Source: Novosphingobium sp. IK01 (GTDB lineage: Bacteria; Pseudomonadota; Alphaproteobacteria; Sphingomonadales; Sphingomonadaceae). From it: a DNA stretch of 64,000 nt. Position numbers and translations under genes: made by a program. The stretch is taken from NCBI RefSeq assembly GCF_033242265.1, contig NZ_BTFW01000001.1, forward strand, positions 3,369,001-3,433,000, read 5' to 3'. Below the pieces are notes generated by a model. The model made no database searches. It saw nothing but the letters and a program-made list of their open reading frames with translations, and was not told the origin of the DNA. Positions 44,772 through 53,219 of the stretch are shown here, piece by piece (position 1 is the stretch's first letter; every line of letters starts with the position of its first letter).

Positions 44772-45443
44772 ATGTCGAAGCTGCGTCTGGTCGATCGGGC
44801 CTATGTCGACATTCTGGGGCTTGTCGAGGCCCAGTCGCTCAAGGTTGGCGACAGGCTTCCCTCAGAACTGGCCCTGACCCGCGCGCTGGGCGTTTCGCGC
44901 ACGATTGTCCGCGAGACGCTGGCCCGCCTCGGCTCGGACGGAGTGGTCGAGGCAAGGCCGGGCGCCGGGTCCTATCTCGTGCGCGTGCCTTCGCGCCTGC
45001 TGTCACGGCACATGGCTGCCAGCGACCTGCCCGCCGCGCTGGGGACGTATGAAGTGCGCTTCGTGCTCGAAGCCGAAGCCGCGCGGCTGGCCGCCCAGCG
45101 CCGCTCGCTCGATGATCTGGCCGAGATCACGGCCTGCCTCGACGCGTTGCGCAAGGCTCTGCTTTCGAGCGGGCGGGCCGATGCCGAAGACATCGCGCTC
45201 CACCGCGCGATTGCCCGAGCCACGGGCAATGCTGCCTTCCTCGACAGCTTCGATGCGATCCAGTCGGGCGTCGCGAAGATCATGCGTGCAGGCATCGACA
45301 TCTCGCGCGATGTCTGCGCGATCGAGGCCATGATCCGCGAGCACGAGGACATCGTGGCCGCCATCCGCAACAGCGATCCCGAGCGTGCGGCGCTCTCGAT
45401 GCGCTGGCATCTGGCAGAGGGCCGCAACCGCCTGATGCTGTAA
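44772..45443 (+). CDS. GntR/FadR-family transcriptional regulator, probable hexuronate regulator
   Basis: A 223-aa repressor: N-terminal winged helix (LKVGDRLPSELALTRALGVSRTIVRETLARLGSDGVVEARPGAGSYLV, about 22-70) and C-terminal FCD ligand domain with metal-type histidines (DIALHRAIARATGN, MRWHLAEGRNRL). The FadR subfamily includes UxuR and ExuR, which respond to hexuronates. It lies between the sulfotransferase gene and convergent uxaA, so control of the uxa genes and the divergent MFS/TonB region is likely (inference). Confidence 0.85.
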   Translation: MSKLRLVDRAYVDILGLVEAQSLKVGDRLPSELALTRALGVSRTIVRETLARLGSDGVVEARPGAGSYLVRVPSRLLSRHMAASDLPAALGTYEVRFVLEAEAARLAAQRRSLDDLAEITACLDALRKALLSSGRADAEDIALHRAIARATGNAAFLDSFDAIQSGVAKIMRAGIDISRDVCAIEAMIREHEDIVAAIRNSDPERAALSMRWHLAEGRNRLML

Positions 45444-45491
45444 CCGGATCAGACTCTCAGAGCCCGACCCGAGGACTTTTGGGACGGGTTC

Positions 45492-47048
45492 TCAAAGCGT
45501 GACGCCGCGCTTCCAGATGCCGATGGCGCGTTCCTCGTTGCGCTCGTTGCAGGCCGGTTCGCCGCTGGCGATGGCCAGGATGCGCGCGAGCAGGTCTTGC
45601 GCGGCGGCCTCCATGCCGATGGCGAGGACCGTGCCCGCGTCGAAGTCGATCCAGCCCGGCTTGTGGGCGGCCAGCGCCGCGTTCGAGGCGATCTTGACCG
45701 TGGGCACGGGGCTGCCCAGCGGGGTGCCGCGCCCGGTCGAAAAGAGGGTGATCGTCGCCCCGGCAGCGGCGAGCGCGGTGGTCGAGACGGCATCGTTGCC
45801 CGGCGCTTCGAGCACGGTCAGCCCGCTCGTGGCGATCTGCCCGCCATAGTCGATCACGTCGCAGACCGGGGCCTGCCCGCCCTTCTGCACTGCGCCCAGC
45901 GATTTCTCTTCCAGCGTGGTGATGCCCCCGGCGATATTGCCGGGGCTGGGGTTTTCCGAGACCGGCTCGCCATGGTCGAGGAAGTAGCGCTTGAAGCGGT
46001 TGACCAGCGTGGACAGCTTGCCAAACACCTCCGGGCTGGTCGTGCGTTCGAGCAGCAGGGTTTCGGCGCCGAACATCTCGGGAATTTCGGTCAGGATCGC
46101 GCTGCCGCCCGCCTGCGTCACCGCGTCGGTCATCCGGCCGATCAGGGGGTTGGCGGTCAACCCGCTCATCGCGTCCGAGCCGCCGCATTTGACCCCGAGG
46201 CGCAAGCCCGAAAGCGGGACGGGGGTGCGCCGGTCCTGCGCCATGATCGACAGCAGTTCGGCCAGATGGGCTTCCCCGGCGGCGAATTCATCGCTTTCCG
46301 ATTGCGCGCGCAAGACCCGCAAGCGCTTCCTCCGGGCCGGGGGAATGCGCGCCAGCAGCGCGTCGAGCTGGTTGGATTCGCACCCCAGCCCGAGCAGCAG
46401 CACACCGCCCGCATTGGGATTGCTGGCCAGCGCGGCCAGAATGGCGGCGGTCCCGTCGAGGTCGGCGCCCAGTTGCGAGCAGCCGAACGGATGGTTGAAC
46501 GCATGAACCCCGTCGATCGACAGACCCGGCAAGGAGGTGCGCCGCATGAGGTCGACCATGGCCGTCCCGCGCTGGGCCAGCCGCTCGCCCAGACGGCCCA
46601 CACAGCCCACCGTGGGCAGTATCCACACCTCGTTGCGCGTGCCCACCGATCCATCGGCGCGGGCAAAGCCCATGAAGCCGGGGGCATCAGCCCCCCGCGC
46701 ATCGGCAACCGGCGCGGCGGGCGCGGTGCGGGGGGAGGGGGCATAGGCCAGTTCGCCGCCCAGCGCGGTCTTCAGGTTGTGGCTGTGAACATGCGCGCCT
46801 TGCGCAATCGCCGCGCTCGCCAGCCCGATCCGGGCGCCATAGCGGTGGACGGGCGCGCCTTGTTCCAGCGGGGCGAGGGCGAACTTGTGCCCGGCAGGGA
46901 TCGCCTCGCGCAAGGTCACGCGCCGCGCGCCCTCTCCGGCGCCCACATCGACGGTGGCACCCGCGCGCAGCGGGCGCAGGGCAACAGCCACATCATCGCC
47001 CGGTGCGATCTGGAGGGCGTCTGGAACAGTCTGGACAAGCTGGCTCAT
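45492..47048 (-). CDS. uxaA: Altronate dehydratase
   Basis: A 518-aa cytosolic enzyme converting D-altronate to 2-keto-3-deoxygluconate. The N-terminal SAF domain (about 10-85: VAVALRPLRAGATVDVGAGE, ALAPLEQGAPVHRYGARIG) is followed by the catalytic UxaA domain with GFARADGSVGTRNEVWILPTVGC, HPFGCSQLGAD, LGLGCESNQ, VKCGGSDAMSGLTANP and TEIPEMFGAE. It starts at ATG 47048, divergent from uxaC; the 79-nt gap carries a perfect palindrome. Confidence 0.93.
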   Translation of the reverse strand: MSQLVQTVPDALQIAPGDDVAVALRPLRAGATVDVGAGEGARRVTLREAIPAGHKFALAPLEQGAPVHRYGARIGLASAAIAQGAHVHSHNLKTALGGELAYAPSPRTAPAAPVADARGADAPGFMGFARADGSVGTRNEVWILPTVGCVGRLGERLAQRGTAMVDLMRRTSLPGLSIDGVHAFNHPFGCSQLGADLDGTAAILAALASNPNAGGVLLLGLGCESNQLDALLARIPPARRKRLRVLRAQSESDEFAAGEAHLAELLSIMAQDRRTPVPLSGLRLGVKCGGSDAMSGLTANPLIGRMTDAVTQAGGSAILTEIPEMFGAETLLLERTTSPEVFGKLSTLVNRFKRYFLDHGEPVSENPSPGNIAGGITTLEEKSLGAVQKGGQAPVCDVIDYGGQIATSGLTVLEAPGNDAVSTTALAAAGATITLFSTGRGTPLGSPVPTVKIASNAALAAHKPGWIDFDAGTVLAIGMEAAAQDLLARILAIASGEPACNERNEERAIGIWKRGVTL

Positions 47049-47066
47049 GGCTTTCGGATACACCGT

Positions 47067-47080
47067 TGCCAGCGCTGGCA
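47067..47080. promoter_or_regulatory. Palindromic operator candidate between uxaA and uxaC
   Basis: TGCCAGCGCTGGCA is a perfect 14-bp palindrome (extended TTGCCAGCGCTGGCACAA) in the middle of the short uxaA/uxaC divergent promoter region. It resembles a dimeric repressor site of LacI or GntR type. It differs from the ACCGGT-centred operators at 58-63 kb. Confidence 0.5.
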
Positions 47081-47127
47081 CAAGCCGGTAGATCAGGGCC
47101 AACGTCCTTTGGAGAGGCCCCGTTCCC

Positions 47128-48579
47128 ATGCCCAGAATCGCCCTTCACCCCGACCGCCTGTTCCCCGCCGATCCCGCCACCCGCACCATCGCGCGCGATC
47201 TCTACGCGCTGGTTGCCGGGGCTCCGATCATCAGCCCCCATGGCCATACCGACCCGGAATGGTTCGCCACCGATGCCCCGTTCGCCAATGCGACCGAACT
47301 GCTGCTGGCGCCCGATCACTACCTGTTCCGCATGCTTTATTCGCAAGGCGTCGCGCTCGATTCGCTGGCCGTGCCCCGGCGCGGGGGTGTCGTGCCCGAT
47401 ACCGATCCGCGCACGGCATGGCGCACGTTCGCGGCCCACTGGCACCTGTTTCGCGGCACCCCTTCGGCGATGTGGCTGGGCCATGTCTTTGCCGAAGTGT
47501 TCGGGATCGAGGAGGTGCTCGATGAAACCACGGCAGACCACTATTACGACGTGATCGGTGCGGCGCTGGCCACCCCGGCCTTTGCCCCGCGCGCGCTGTT
47601 CGAGCGTTTCAATATCGAGCTTCTGGCCACGACCGAAGGCGCGGGCGATGATCTGGCCCACCACAAGGCCATCCGCGCCTCGGGCTGGAAGGGCAATGTG
47701 GTGACGACGTATCGCCCGGATTCGGTGATCGACCCCGAACACGATTCCTTCGCGCGCGACATGGAACGCTTTGCCACGCTCTCGGGCGAGGATGTCACCC
47801 GCTGGGACGGTTATCTGGCCGCGCATCGCCGCCGCCGCGCCGATTTCCGCGCGATGGGGGCAACCGCCACCGACCACGGCTTCCTCACCCCGCGCACGGC
47901 CAACCTCTCGCGCGCCGGGTGCGAGGCGCTGTTCGCCAAAGTCCTCTCGGGCAAGGCCGACGCACAGGAGGCCGAACTGTTCCGCGCCCAGATGCTGACC
48001 GAAATGGCGCGGATGAGCCTGGAAGATGGCATGACCATGCAGATCCACCCCGGCGCCACGCGCAACCACAACGCGGGCCTGTTCGCCAGCCACGGGCGCG
48101 ACAAGGGGGCGGACATCCCCCGCGCGACCGAATATGTCGAGGCGCTGCGCCCGATGCTCGACCTGTTCGGCAACGAACCGGCGCTCAAGGTCATCCTCTT
48201 CACCCTCGACGAGACGACCTATGCCCGCGAACTCGCGCCGCTGGCCGGGCACTATCCGTGCCTCAAGCTCGGCCCCTCGTGGTGGTTCCACGACAGCCCC
48301 GAAGGCATGCGCCGCTTCCGCGAGATGACCACCGAAACCGCGGGGTTCTACAACACCGTCGGCTTCAACGACGATACCCGCGCGTTCCTCTCGATCCCCG
48401 CGCGCCACGATGTCGCCCGGCGGATCGACTGCGGCTTCCTCGCCCGGCTGGTGGTCGAACACCGGCTGGCCGATTGGGAAGCGGCCGAGCTGATCGTGGA
48501 ACTGACCACCGGCCTCGTGCGCAAGGCCTATGGCCTGCCAGTGCCCGGCGGCGTTCAGAATGCGGAGTTGGTGGCATGA
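47128..48579 (+). CDS. uxaC: Uronate (glucuronate/galacturonate) isomerase
   Basis: A 483-aa cytosolic enzyme that isomerises D-glucuronate to D-fructuronate and D-galacturonate to D-tagaturonate. It is of the amidohydrolase-like UxaC family: ISPHGHTDPEWFATDAPFAN, the central TTEGAGDDLAHHKAIRASGW, MTMQIHPGATRNHN and LGPSWWFHDSPEGMRRFREM. GGAGAGG lies upstream of the ATG. It shares an ATGA overlap with the reductase gene that follows. Confidence 0.94.
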   Translation: MPRIALHPDRLFPADPATRTIARDLYALVAGAPIISPHGHTDPEWFATDAPFANATELLLAPDHYLFRMLYSQGVALDSLAVPRRGGVVPDTDPRTAWRTFAAHWHLFRGTPSAMWLGHVFAEVFGIEEVLDETTADHYYDVIGAALATPAFAPRALFERFNIELLATTEGAGDDLAHHKAIRASGWKGNVVTTYRPDSVIDPEHDSFARDMERFATLSGEDVTRWDGYLAAHRRRRADFRAMGATATDHGFLTPRTANLSRAGCEALFAKVLSGKADAQEAELFRAQMLTEMARMSLEDGMTMQIHPGATRNHNAGLFASHGRDKGADIPRATEYVEALRPMLDLFGNEPALKVILFTLDETTYARELAPLAGHYPCLKLGPSWWFHDSPEGMRRFREMTTETAGFYNTVGFNDDTRAFLSIPARHDVARRIDCGFLARLVVEHRLADWEAAELIVELTTGLVRKAYGLPVPGGVQNAELVA

Positions 48580-49976
48580 CCGCGCTTTCTCCCGAAACCC
48601 TCGCGCTTTTGCCGCAAAATGTCGCGCGGCCCGGCTGGGACCGTTCGGCCATGCGCGCCGGGGTGGTCCACTTCGGGCCGGGCGCGTTTCATCGCGCCCA
48701 TCAGGCCGCCGCGTTCGACACCCTGCTGGAAAGCGACCCGCGCTGGGGCATCACCGGGGTCAGCCTCCACTCACAGGGCGTCGCCCGCGCGCTCAATCCG
48801 CAAGGCGGGCTCTACACGCTCGCCCTGCTCGATACGCAGACCCGCTATCGCGTGATCGGCGCCATCGGCAAAGTTCTGACCGGCGCGGAGCCTGAGGCGA
48901 TCCTCGCAGCGCTGGCCAGCCCCGACACCCGCATTATCAGCGCGACCGTCACCGAAAAAGGCTATTGCCTGACCGGCGAGGGCCAGCTCGACTTTGCCCA
49001 CCCGGCGATCAGGGCCGATGTGGCCAGCGGCCTTGCGGGCAATGCCCCCGCCAGCTTCACCGGCTGGCTGGTGCGCGGCCTTGCCGCGCGCCGCCGCGCC
49101 GGGCTGCCGGGAGTGACGGTGCTCTCGTGCGACAATCTGGCCGACAACGGGCGCAAGCTGGAAGCTGCCACCCTGGCTCTGGCGCAAGCCATCGACCCCG
49201 ACACCGCCCGCTGGATCGAAGATTCCGTTCGCTTCCCCAATGCCATGGTCGATTCCATCACGCCTGCCAGCGACGACACCCTGCGCGCGCAAGTGGCGCA
49301 GGCCATCGGGCTGGACGACGCCTGGCCGATCCAGCGCGAACCCTTCACCCAATGGGTGATCGAAGACACATTCGCCGGGGAACGCCCTGCGCTCGAGCTT
49401 GCAGGCGTGACCTTCGCCGCTGACGTGCGCCCGTTCGAAACCGCCAAGCTGCGCCTGCTCAACGGCGCGCACTCCTCGCTCGCCTATATCGGGCTGGGAC
49501 TGGGCCACGAAACCGTGGCGCAGGCCATGGCCGACCCGCACCTTGCCGCCTTCGTCGAGCGCCTGATGCGCGAGGACATCGCCCCCTCGGTCAAGGCCCC
49601 TCCCGGCCTGAACCTGTCGGCCTATATCGACGACGTGCTGGCCCGCTTCGCCAACCCCGCCATCCGCCACCTGCTGTCGCAGATCGCATGGGACGGCTCG
49701 CAAAAACTGCCCTACCGCCTGCTCGACACCGTGCGCGACGCCCTTTCCGCCGGACGCCCGATCGACCGCCTCGCCATCCCCATCGCCGCCTGGCTCCGCT
49801 TCCTCGCCCGCGCCGCCCGCCAGAACCAGCCGATCACCGACCCCCTGGCCCCCGACCTCCTCGCCCGCGCCGAAGACTGGCGCGCCGTGCTCGCCATGGC
49901 CCCCATCTTCGGCCCCCTCGGCCAAGACCCCCGCTTCCTCACCGCCGTCGAAGCCGCCCTGGCCGAAACCGTTTGA
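48576..49976 (+). CDS. uxuB: Mannitol dehydrogenase-family hexuronate reductase (UxuB-like fructuronate reductase)
   Basis: A 466-aa NAD(H)-dependent enzyme, most like UxuB (D-fructuronate to D-mannonate). The Rossmann start is AGVVHFGPGAFHRAHQAA, the core has VLSCDNLADNG and FPNAMVDSITPA, and the catalytic Lys region is ETAKLRLLNGAHSSLAYIG. It is translationally coupled to uxaC. The partner dehydratase in the cluster is UxaA (altronate), whereas UxuB normally pairs with UxuA. Either the substrate is tagaturonate or genes lie elsewhere. Confidence 0.85.
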   Translation: MTALSPETLALLPQNVARPGWDRSAMRAGVVHFGPGAFHRAHQAAAFDTLLESDPRWGITGVSLHSQGVARALNPQGGLYTLALLDTQTRYRVIGAIGKVLTGAEPEAILAALASPDTRIISATVTEKGYCLTGEGQLDFAHPAIRADVASGLAGNAPASFTGWLVRGLAARRRAGLPGVTVLSCDNLADNGRKLEAATLALAQAIDPDTARWIEDSVRFPNAMVDSITPASDDTLRAQVAQAIGLDDAWPIQREPFTQWVIEDTFAGERPALELAGVTFAADVRPFETAKLRLLNGAHSSLAYIGLGLGHETVAQAMADPHLAAFVERLMREDIAPSVKAPPGLNLSAYIDDVLARFANPAIRHLLSQIAWDGSQKLPYRLLDTVRDALSAGRPIDRLAIPIAAWLRFLARAARQNQPITDPLAPDLLARAEDWRAVLAMAPIFGPLGQDPRFLTAVEAALAETV

Positions 49977-49990
49977 AGAAAAGGGAAAAA

Positions 49991-50011
49991 GAAGGGGCCA
50001 TCGGCCCCTTC
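49991..50011 (+). terminator. Hairpin after uxuB
   Basis: Perfect 9-bp stem GAAGGGGCC/GGCCCCTTC with a 3-nt loop (49991-49999, 50003-50011), 15 nt after the stop; a T6 run follows 14 nt later. Confidence 0.55.
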
Positions 50012-50245
50012 AACCCCATTAGTTTTTTGGGCGAGATGCGCCCTCTTTGCGGTCATCGGAACCCCGGATTGGCGACATGATAGCTGTGGTTAATTCAATT
50101 TAGGGGGTGACTATTATCGTAATGTTATCATTTATGGGGGGGATTATGCCAAAACCGCAAAATTGAACTGTCGAAGCCCGGGTCTTTATCTCGAAATTAA
50201 GGCGGAAATTCAACGTAATTGATGCCTTTTAATCAATCGTTGCGG

Positions 50246-50346
50246 TTAGCTTCCTGCTGGCGCTAGCAATTCCTCTGGATCGATCGGTTTTGGCAGGTCT
50301 AAATCCTCAAAAAGGTCGACCTTATTCTGAGTTTCCAGCCATATTA
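50246..50346 (-). pseudogene. Detached 3' end of the split ATPase gene
   Basis: On the minus strand just outside the IS a frame reads IWLETQNKVDLFEDLDL, continues for 15 more codons and ends in TAA (50246-50248). Joining it to the ATPase gene at 51.68 kb across the removed IS and one TA copy gives an unbroken frame (KGFL then IWLE). It is thus the last 32 codons of that gene. The region from 50012 to 50245 is AT-rich and shows no gene. Confidence 0.8.
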
Positions 50347-51110
50347 GGCCGTAGACTCATAAACACGGAGCCACAGCCGCATTGAGGCCAGTTGGACCAT
50401 GGCGAGGAAGTTTTCTGCCAACTTGTCATAGCGCGTTGCGACACGGCGGAAGTGCTTCAGCTTGGAGAAGAAGCGCTCAATCAGGTTCCGCTCGCGGTAC
50501 AGCCACGTGCTGAAGTACGGTTTCGACCTCCGATTGGCCTTGGGCGGAATGTTGGCAAACGCTCCCTTCTCACGCAGTGACGCCCGGATGCGATCAGCAT
50601 CGTAGGCCTTGTCCGCCAGCACGATTGTTCCGGCACCGACATGTTTGAGCAGATGGTCGGCAGCTTGGCCGTCATGGCTTTGTCCTGCGGTCAGGCTCAG
50701 CCGGATCGGGAGGCCTTGCCCGTCGACGACCGCGTGGATTTTGGTTGTGAGTCCACCCCTGGAGCGACCGAGACAATGATCTCGATCCCCCTTTTTGCCG
50801 TCGCAGCCTGCTGGTGCGCCCGGATAGATGTGCTGTCGATCATCTGAATGTCGCCGTCGTGGGCGGCGGTAATGGCGTCCATCATCCGATCCCACACTCC
50901 TGCTTTCCGCCATCTTACAAAGCGGTTGTAGCAGGTGGTGCGCGGGCCATAGCGCTCGGGCAGATCGCGCCAAGGCGCGCCGGACCGCAACACCCAGAAG
51001 ATGCCGTTCAGCACGCGGCGGTCATCGACGCGCGGCACACCTCGGGGCTTATTCGGTAACAGCGGTTCGATCACGCGCCACTCGAAGTCGGTCAAGTCAT
51101 ATCGGCTCAT
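50344..51110 (-). CDS. IS5-family transposase, -1 frameshift, copy 2
   Basis: Same two-frame gene as in copy 1, with the A5G5 slippage run on the minus strand at 50796-50787. Protein frames are identical to copy 1. Here the stop is TAA instead of TAG, because the last codon is completed by the target site outside the element (50344-50346). Confidence 0.9.
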
Positions 51111-51677
51111 GCCAAGCCTGAATCAGATTTTGACGGAAGAAGAAAGTTCGAGCCAATGCCGCTATGCCGCTCGGCTGAGCAGGTCTGCAACGATCTGCCC
51201 CAAAGCCGAGGCCGAATTAGCAGATGGAACCGCTATATCCGGCTCCGGCTCAAAGCCCTCTTTGCTACCCAAATTGCGATAGGGGGTGACTTTGAGCAAA
51301 CTCCCGTCGCTCACGACACTGACATGCTTGGACAATTTCATGAACGTGGTCCACGAACGAACGCCGGCGGCCGCCAGCAATGGCTTGTCGATGTGTGCAT
51401 CGGGCGGCGGCGTCGGGACGCCTTCCTGCGATCGAGCCAAAGCCTGTTCGATGGCGCGACCCAACTCATCATGCGAAGGCTGGCTGAGGCAAGCCACTTG
51501 CTCATCGTCGATCCAAAAACCCGCCGCCGTCTTGTGCGACGCCGTCACAAACAGTTGCCCCTTGCGTTCATAGATGGCGGCCAGCTTCTTCATGCCTGCA
51601 CTTTGCGCTCGAAGGGCGTGCCTGTCCACACGGTGGCCGCTGGTAATCTAGCATCACAGATTTATGGGTTCACGGCC
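50347..51677 (-). mobile_element. IS5-family insertion sequence with passenger gene, copy 2 (inverted)
   Basis: 1331 bp, the same element as at 25085-26415 but in the opposite orientation. Flanking TA duplication at 50345-50346 and 51678-51679, within TTAG and CTAG. The transposase frames read identically; the passenger gene differs by one residue. It is inserted near the 3' end of a low-GC ATPase gene. Confidence 0.92.
51162..51593 (-). CDS. IS passenger gene, CdiI-like immunity protein family (tentative), copy 2
   Basis: 143 aa, identical to the copy-1 passenger except His in place of Arg after PPPDA. Its intact frame in both copies argues that the gene is kept functional or that both copies are recent. 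Domain remarks are as for copy 1. Confidence 0.6.
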   Translation of the reverse strand: MKKLAAIYERKGQLFVTASHKTAAGFWIDDEQVACLSQPSHDELGRAIEQALARSQEGVPTPPPDAHIDKPLLAAAGVRSWTTFMKLSKHVSVVSDGSLLKVTPYRNLGSKEGFEPEPDIAVPSANSASALGQIVADLLSRAA

Positions 51678-52955
51678 TAGAAAGCCCTTATCCACAACGT
51701 GAAGGCGCGTGTTGGTCGTATCGTAATCTATAACCAGTGGTCGTATATTTTTTTTATTCTGAAGTGATGCCGCGGAAATTAGTATCTGCGTTATATTTCC
51801 GTTGTTTAGCTTGTCTCCGCGCGGATGTTGTGATTTTATTATTCTTGTTATTGTCCTTAATCGAACGCCCTTTTCAAGCTCTTCTACAGGAAAGCAGAGG
51901 AGCGCGTAAATTATCCATTTTGGCATTTCAAGATCAGTTTCCTGAAAGCCATCGACAAATCCAAAGAGAAAACCTTTGTATCGACCTGTTTGTTGGGAGA
52001 CTATTTCTGCAGAAAGGCTTGGTACGTCGATTCCTTCGCCTACTACCTTGTATACGTCTTGAGTTTCGTAAATCCCAATGCCTCTTGCAGCGCGGCGGCA
52101 GAGTTCTTGAACGATATGTACGCTTTCAAAAGCTCGCCCGAGAACGGCCTGCACAAATTCCTCAGAAAAAGAAATATTCAGGAGCATTCCGCCGTCTGTG
52201 ATCACTTCGCGAAGGCTGGCTTCGCCCCAAGTGTCGACGTCAACGGAAATTACGCGGTCTGTTAGGTCGCCGTTGAATCCAATAAGTCTATTTTCCTCTC
52301 GCCAGACTGCGACTACTATAAACGTAAATTTTGAAGATTCATGAAATGCTTTTAAAGAAAAGCTAAAATCTCTTTGGGTGTCGTCTGGGAGATAATGGAA
52401 ATCTTCTAGGACAATAAATTTACTGAAATTTATAGCCTCAAGTGCTCTTATGATGTCGTTAGTTGAGTCTGGGTCAAGCTCAAGCTCGTGAAATGTTACT
52501 GATTCGGAATCTGTTGCGGTGTCTTCATTTCCCGCTTTAGCTGTGGCCTTTCCGAAAAGAGGGATAGAAAATCCGGCGCTACCTTCAACAGCAATTTTAT
52601 TTGAACCCGATACAGTTTTGGTAGTAGACTGCTTGACAGAAAACCCAGCTGATTTCAAAATTGCAGCATGCAAATCTGCTAAAGTCCACTTGTTTTGGCA
52701 AGATATGACAACATAATCATTGTCACTTAGGCATTTTTTTCTAAGAGAGGTTTTGCCTTGTTTGGAGCTGCCGTAAATGACGATATGCTTTCCTTGAGAT
52801 AAGCTGTCTATAAAAACCTCATCGACATTTTTTCTGGAAACGTAGTTAAGTGGTAATTCCCGGGATATACCAAATACGTCGTCGGTCGTGTGAGTTGTCT
52901 TCACCATATCTTTACCAACCTCTTGGGATTGCAATTCATTGGATTGATAGCGCAT
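51654..52955 (-). CDS. P-loop ATPase (AAA/STAND-like), 3' end replaced by IS sequence
   Basis: 433 codons as it stands: 426 native residues, then seven (GREPINL) read from the IS end. Before insertion it would have been 458 aa. Walker A is IVIYGSSKQGKTSLRKKC (residues 58-75) and Walker B is FIVLEDFHYLPDD (180-192). Then come an arginine-containing VVAVWREENRLIG and a helical C-terminal part (GRAFESVHIVQELCRRAARG) like AAA ATPases related to ORC/STAND proteins. Codon use is AT-rich, unlike the flanks, implying transfer. AGAGGG lies upstream of the ATG. The function is unknown; a signalling or defence role is inference. Confidence 0.75.
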   Translation of the reverse strand: MRYQSNELQSQEVGKDMVKTTHTTDDVFGISRELPLNYVSRKNVDEVFIDSLSQGKHIVIYGSSKQGKTSLRKKCLSDNDYVVISCQNKWTLADLHAAILKSAGFSVKQSTTKTVSGSNKIAVEGSAGFSIPLFGKATAKAGNEDTATDSESVTFHELELDPDSTNDIIRALEAINFSKFIVLEDFHYLPDDTQRDFSFSLKAFHESSKFTFIVVAVWREENRLIGFNGDLTDRVISVDVDTWGEASLREVITDGGMLLNISFSEEFVQAVLGRAFESVHIVQELCRRAARGIGIYETQDVYKVVGEGIDVPSLSAEIVSQQTGRYKGFLFGFVDGFQETDLEMPKWIIYALLCFPVEELEKGVRLRTITRIIKSQHPRGDKLNNGNITQILISAASLQNKKNIRPLVIDYDTTNTRLHVVDKGFLGREPINL

Positions 52956-53183
52956 GTGCTGTCGTCCCTCTAGAGACGGTTATGATTCATCAGGTAATTA
53001 ATTGATTTAAAATGTGTTCATGATTGCGCGGCTTGGGGCTATATGCCGGAAAAAGGCGACTTATCGGTCGGCCCCACTTATCTGCCGTTTCGAAGGTGGT
53101 GGAACGGTTCGAATTGAAGCGAGGTCAGGATGGAGGCGCGCCGGTTGCTCCCATGCACTTGCGCCAGCAGGACGTCCGGGGGT

Positions 53184-53203
53184 CTGGGGGCGATGGCCCC
53201 CAG
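53184..53203 (-). terminator. Hairpin downstream of the first LacI gene
   Basis: 8-bp stem CTGGGGGC/GCCCCCAG with a 4-nt loop, 17 nt past the LacI stop. Nothing else is recognised in the 264-nt gap 52956-53219; its left half is AT-rich like the ATPase gene. Confidence 0.45.
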
Positions 53204-53219
53204 GGCATGCTGTTCTATA

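Noticed and set aside
42658..45475. Inverted 19-bp near-repeat (AGTCC..GGGTCGGGCTCT) flanking the sulfotransferase and GntR genes
   Set aside because: Each copy is part of a local hairpin, so similar terminator-like structures are a simpler explanation than mobile-element ends.
53020..53215. Short frames before the first LacI gene
   Set aside because: Several overlapping 60-80 codon frames without motifs or ribosome sites; looks like non-coding junction DNA with a hairpin.
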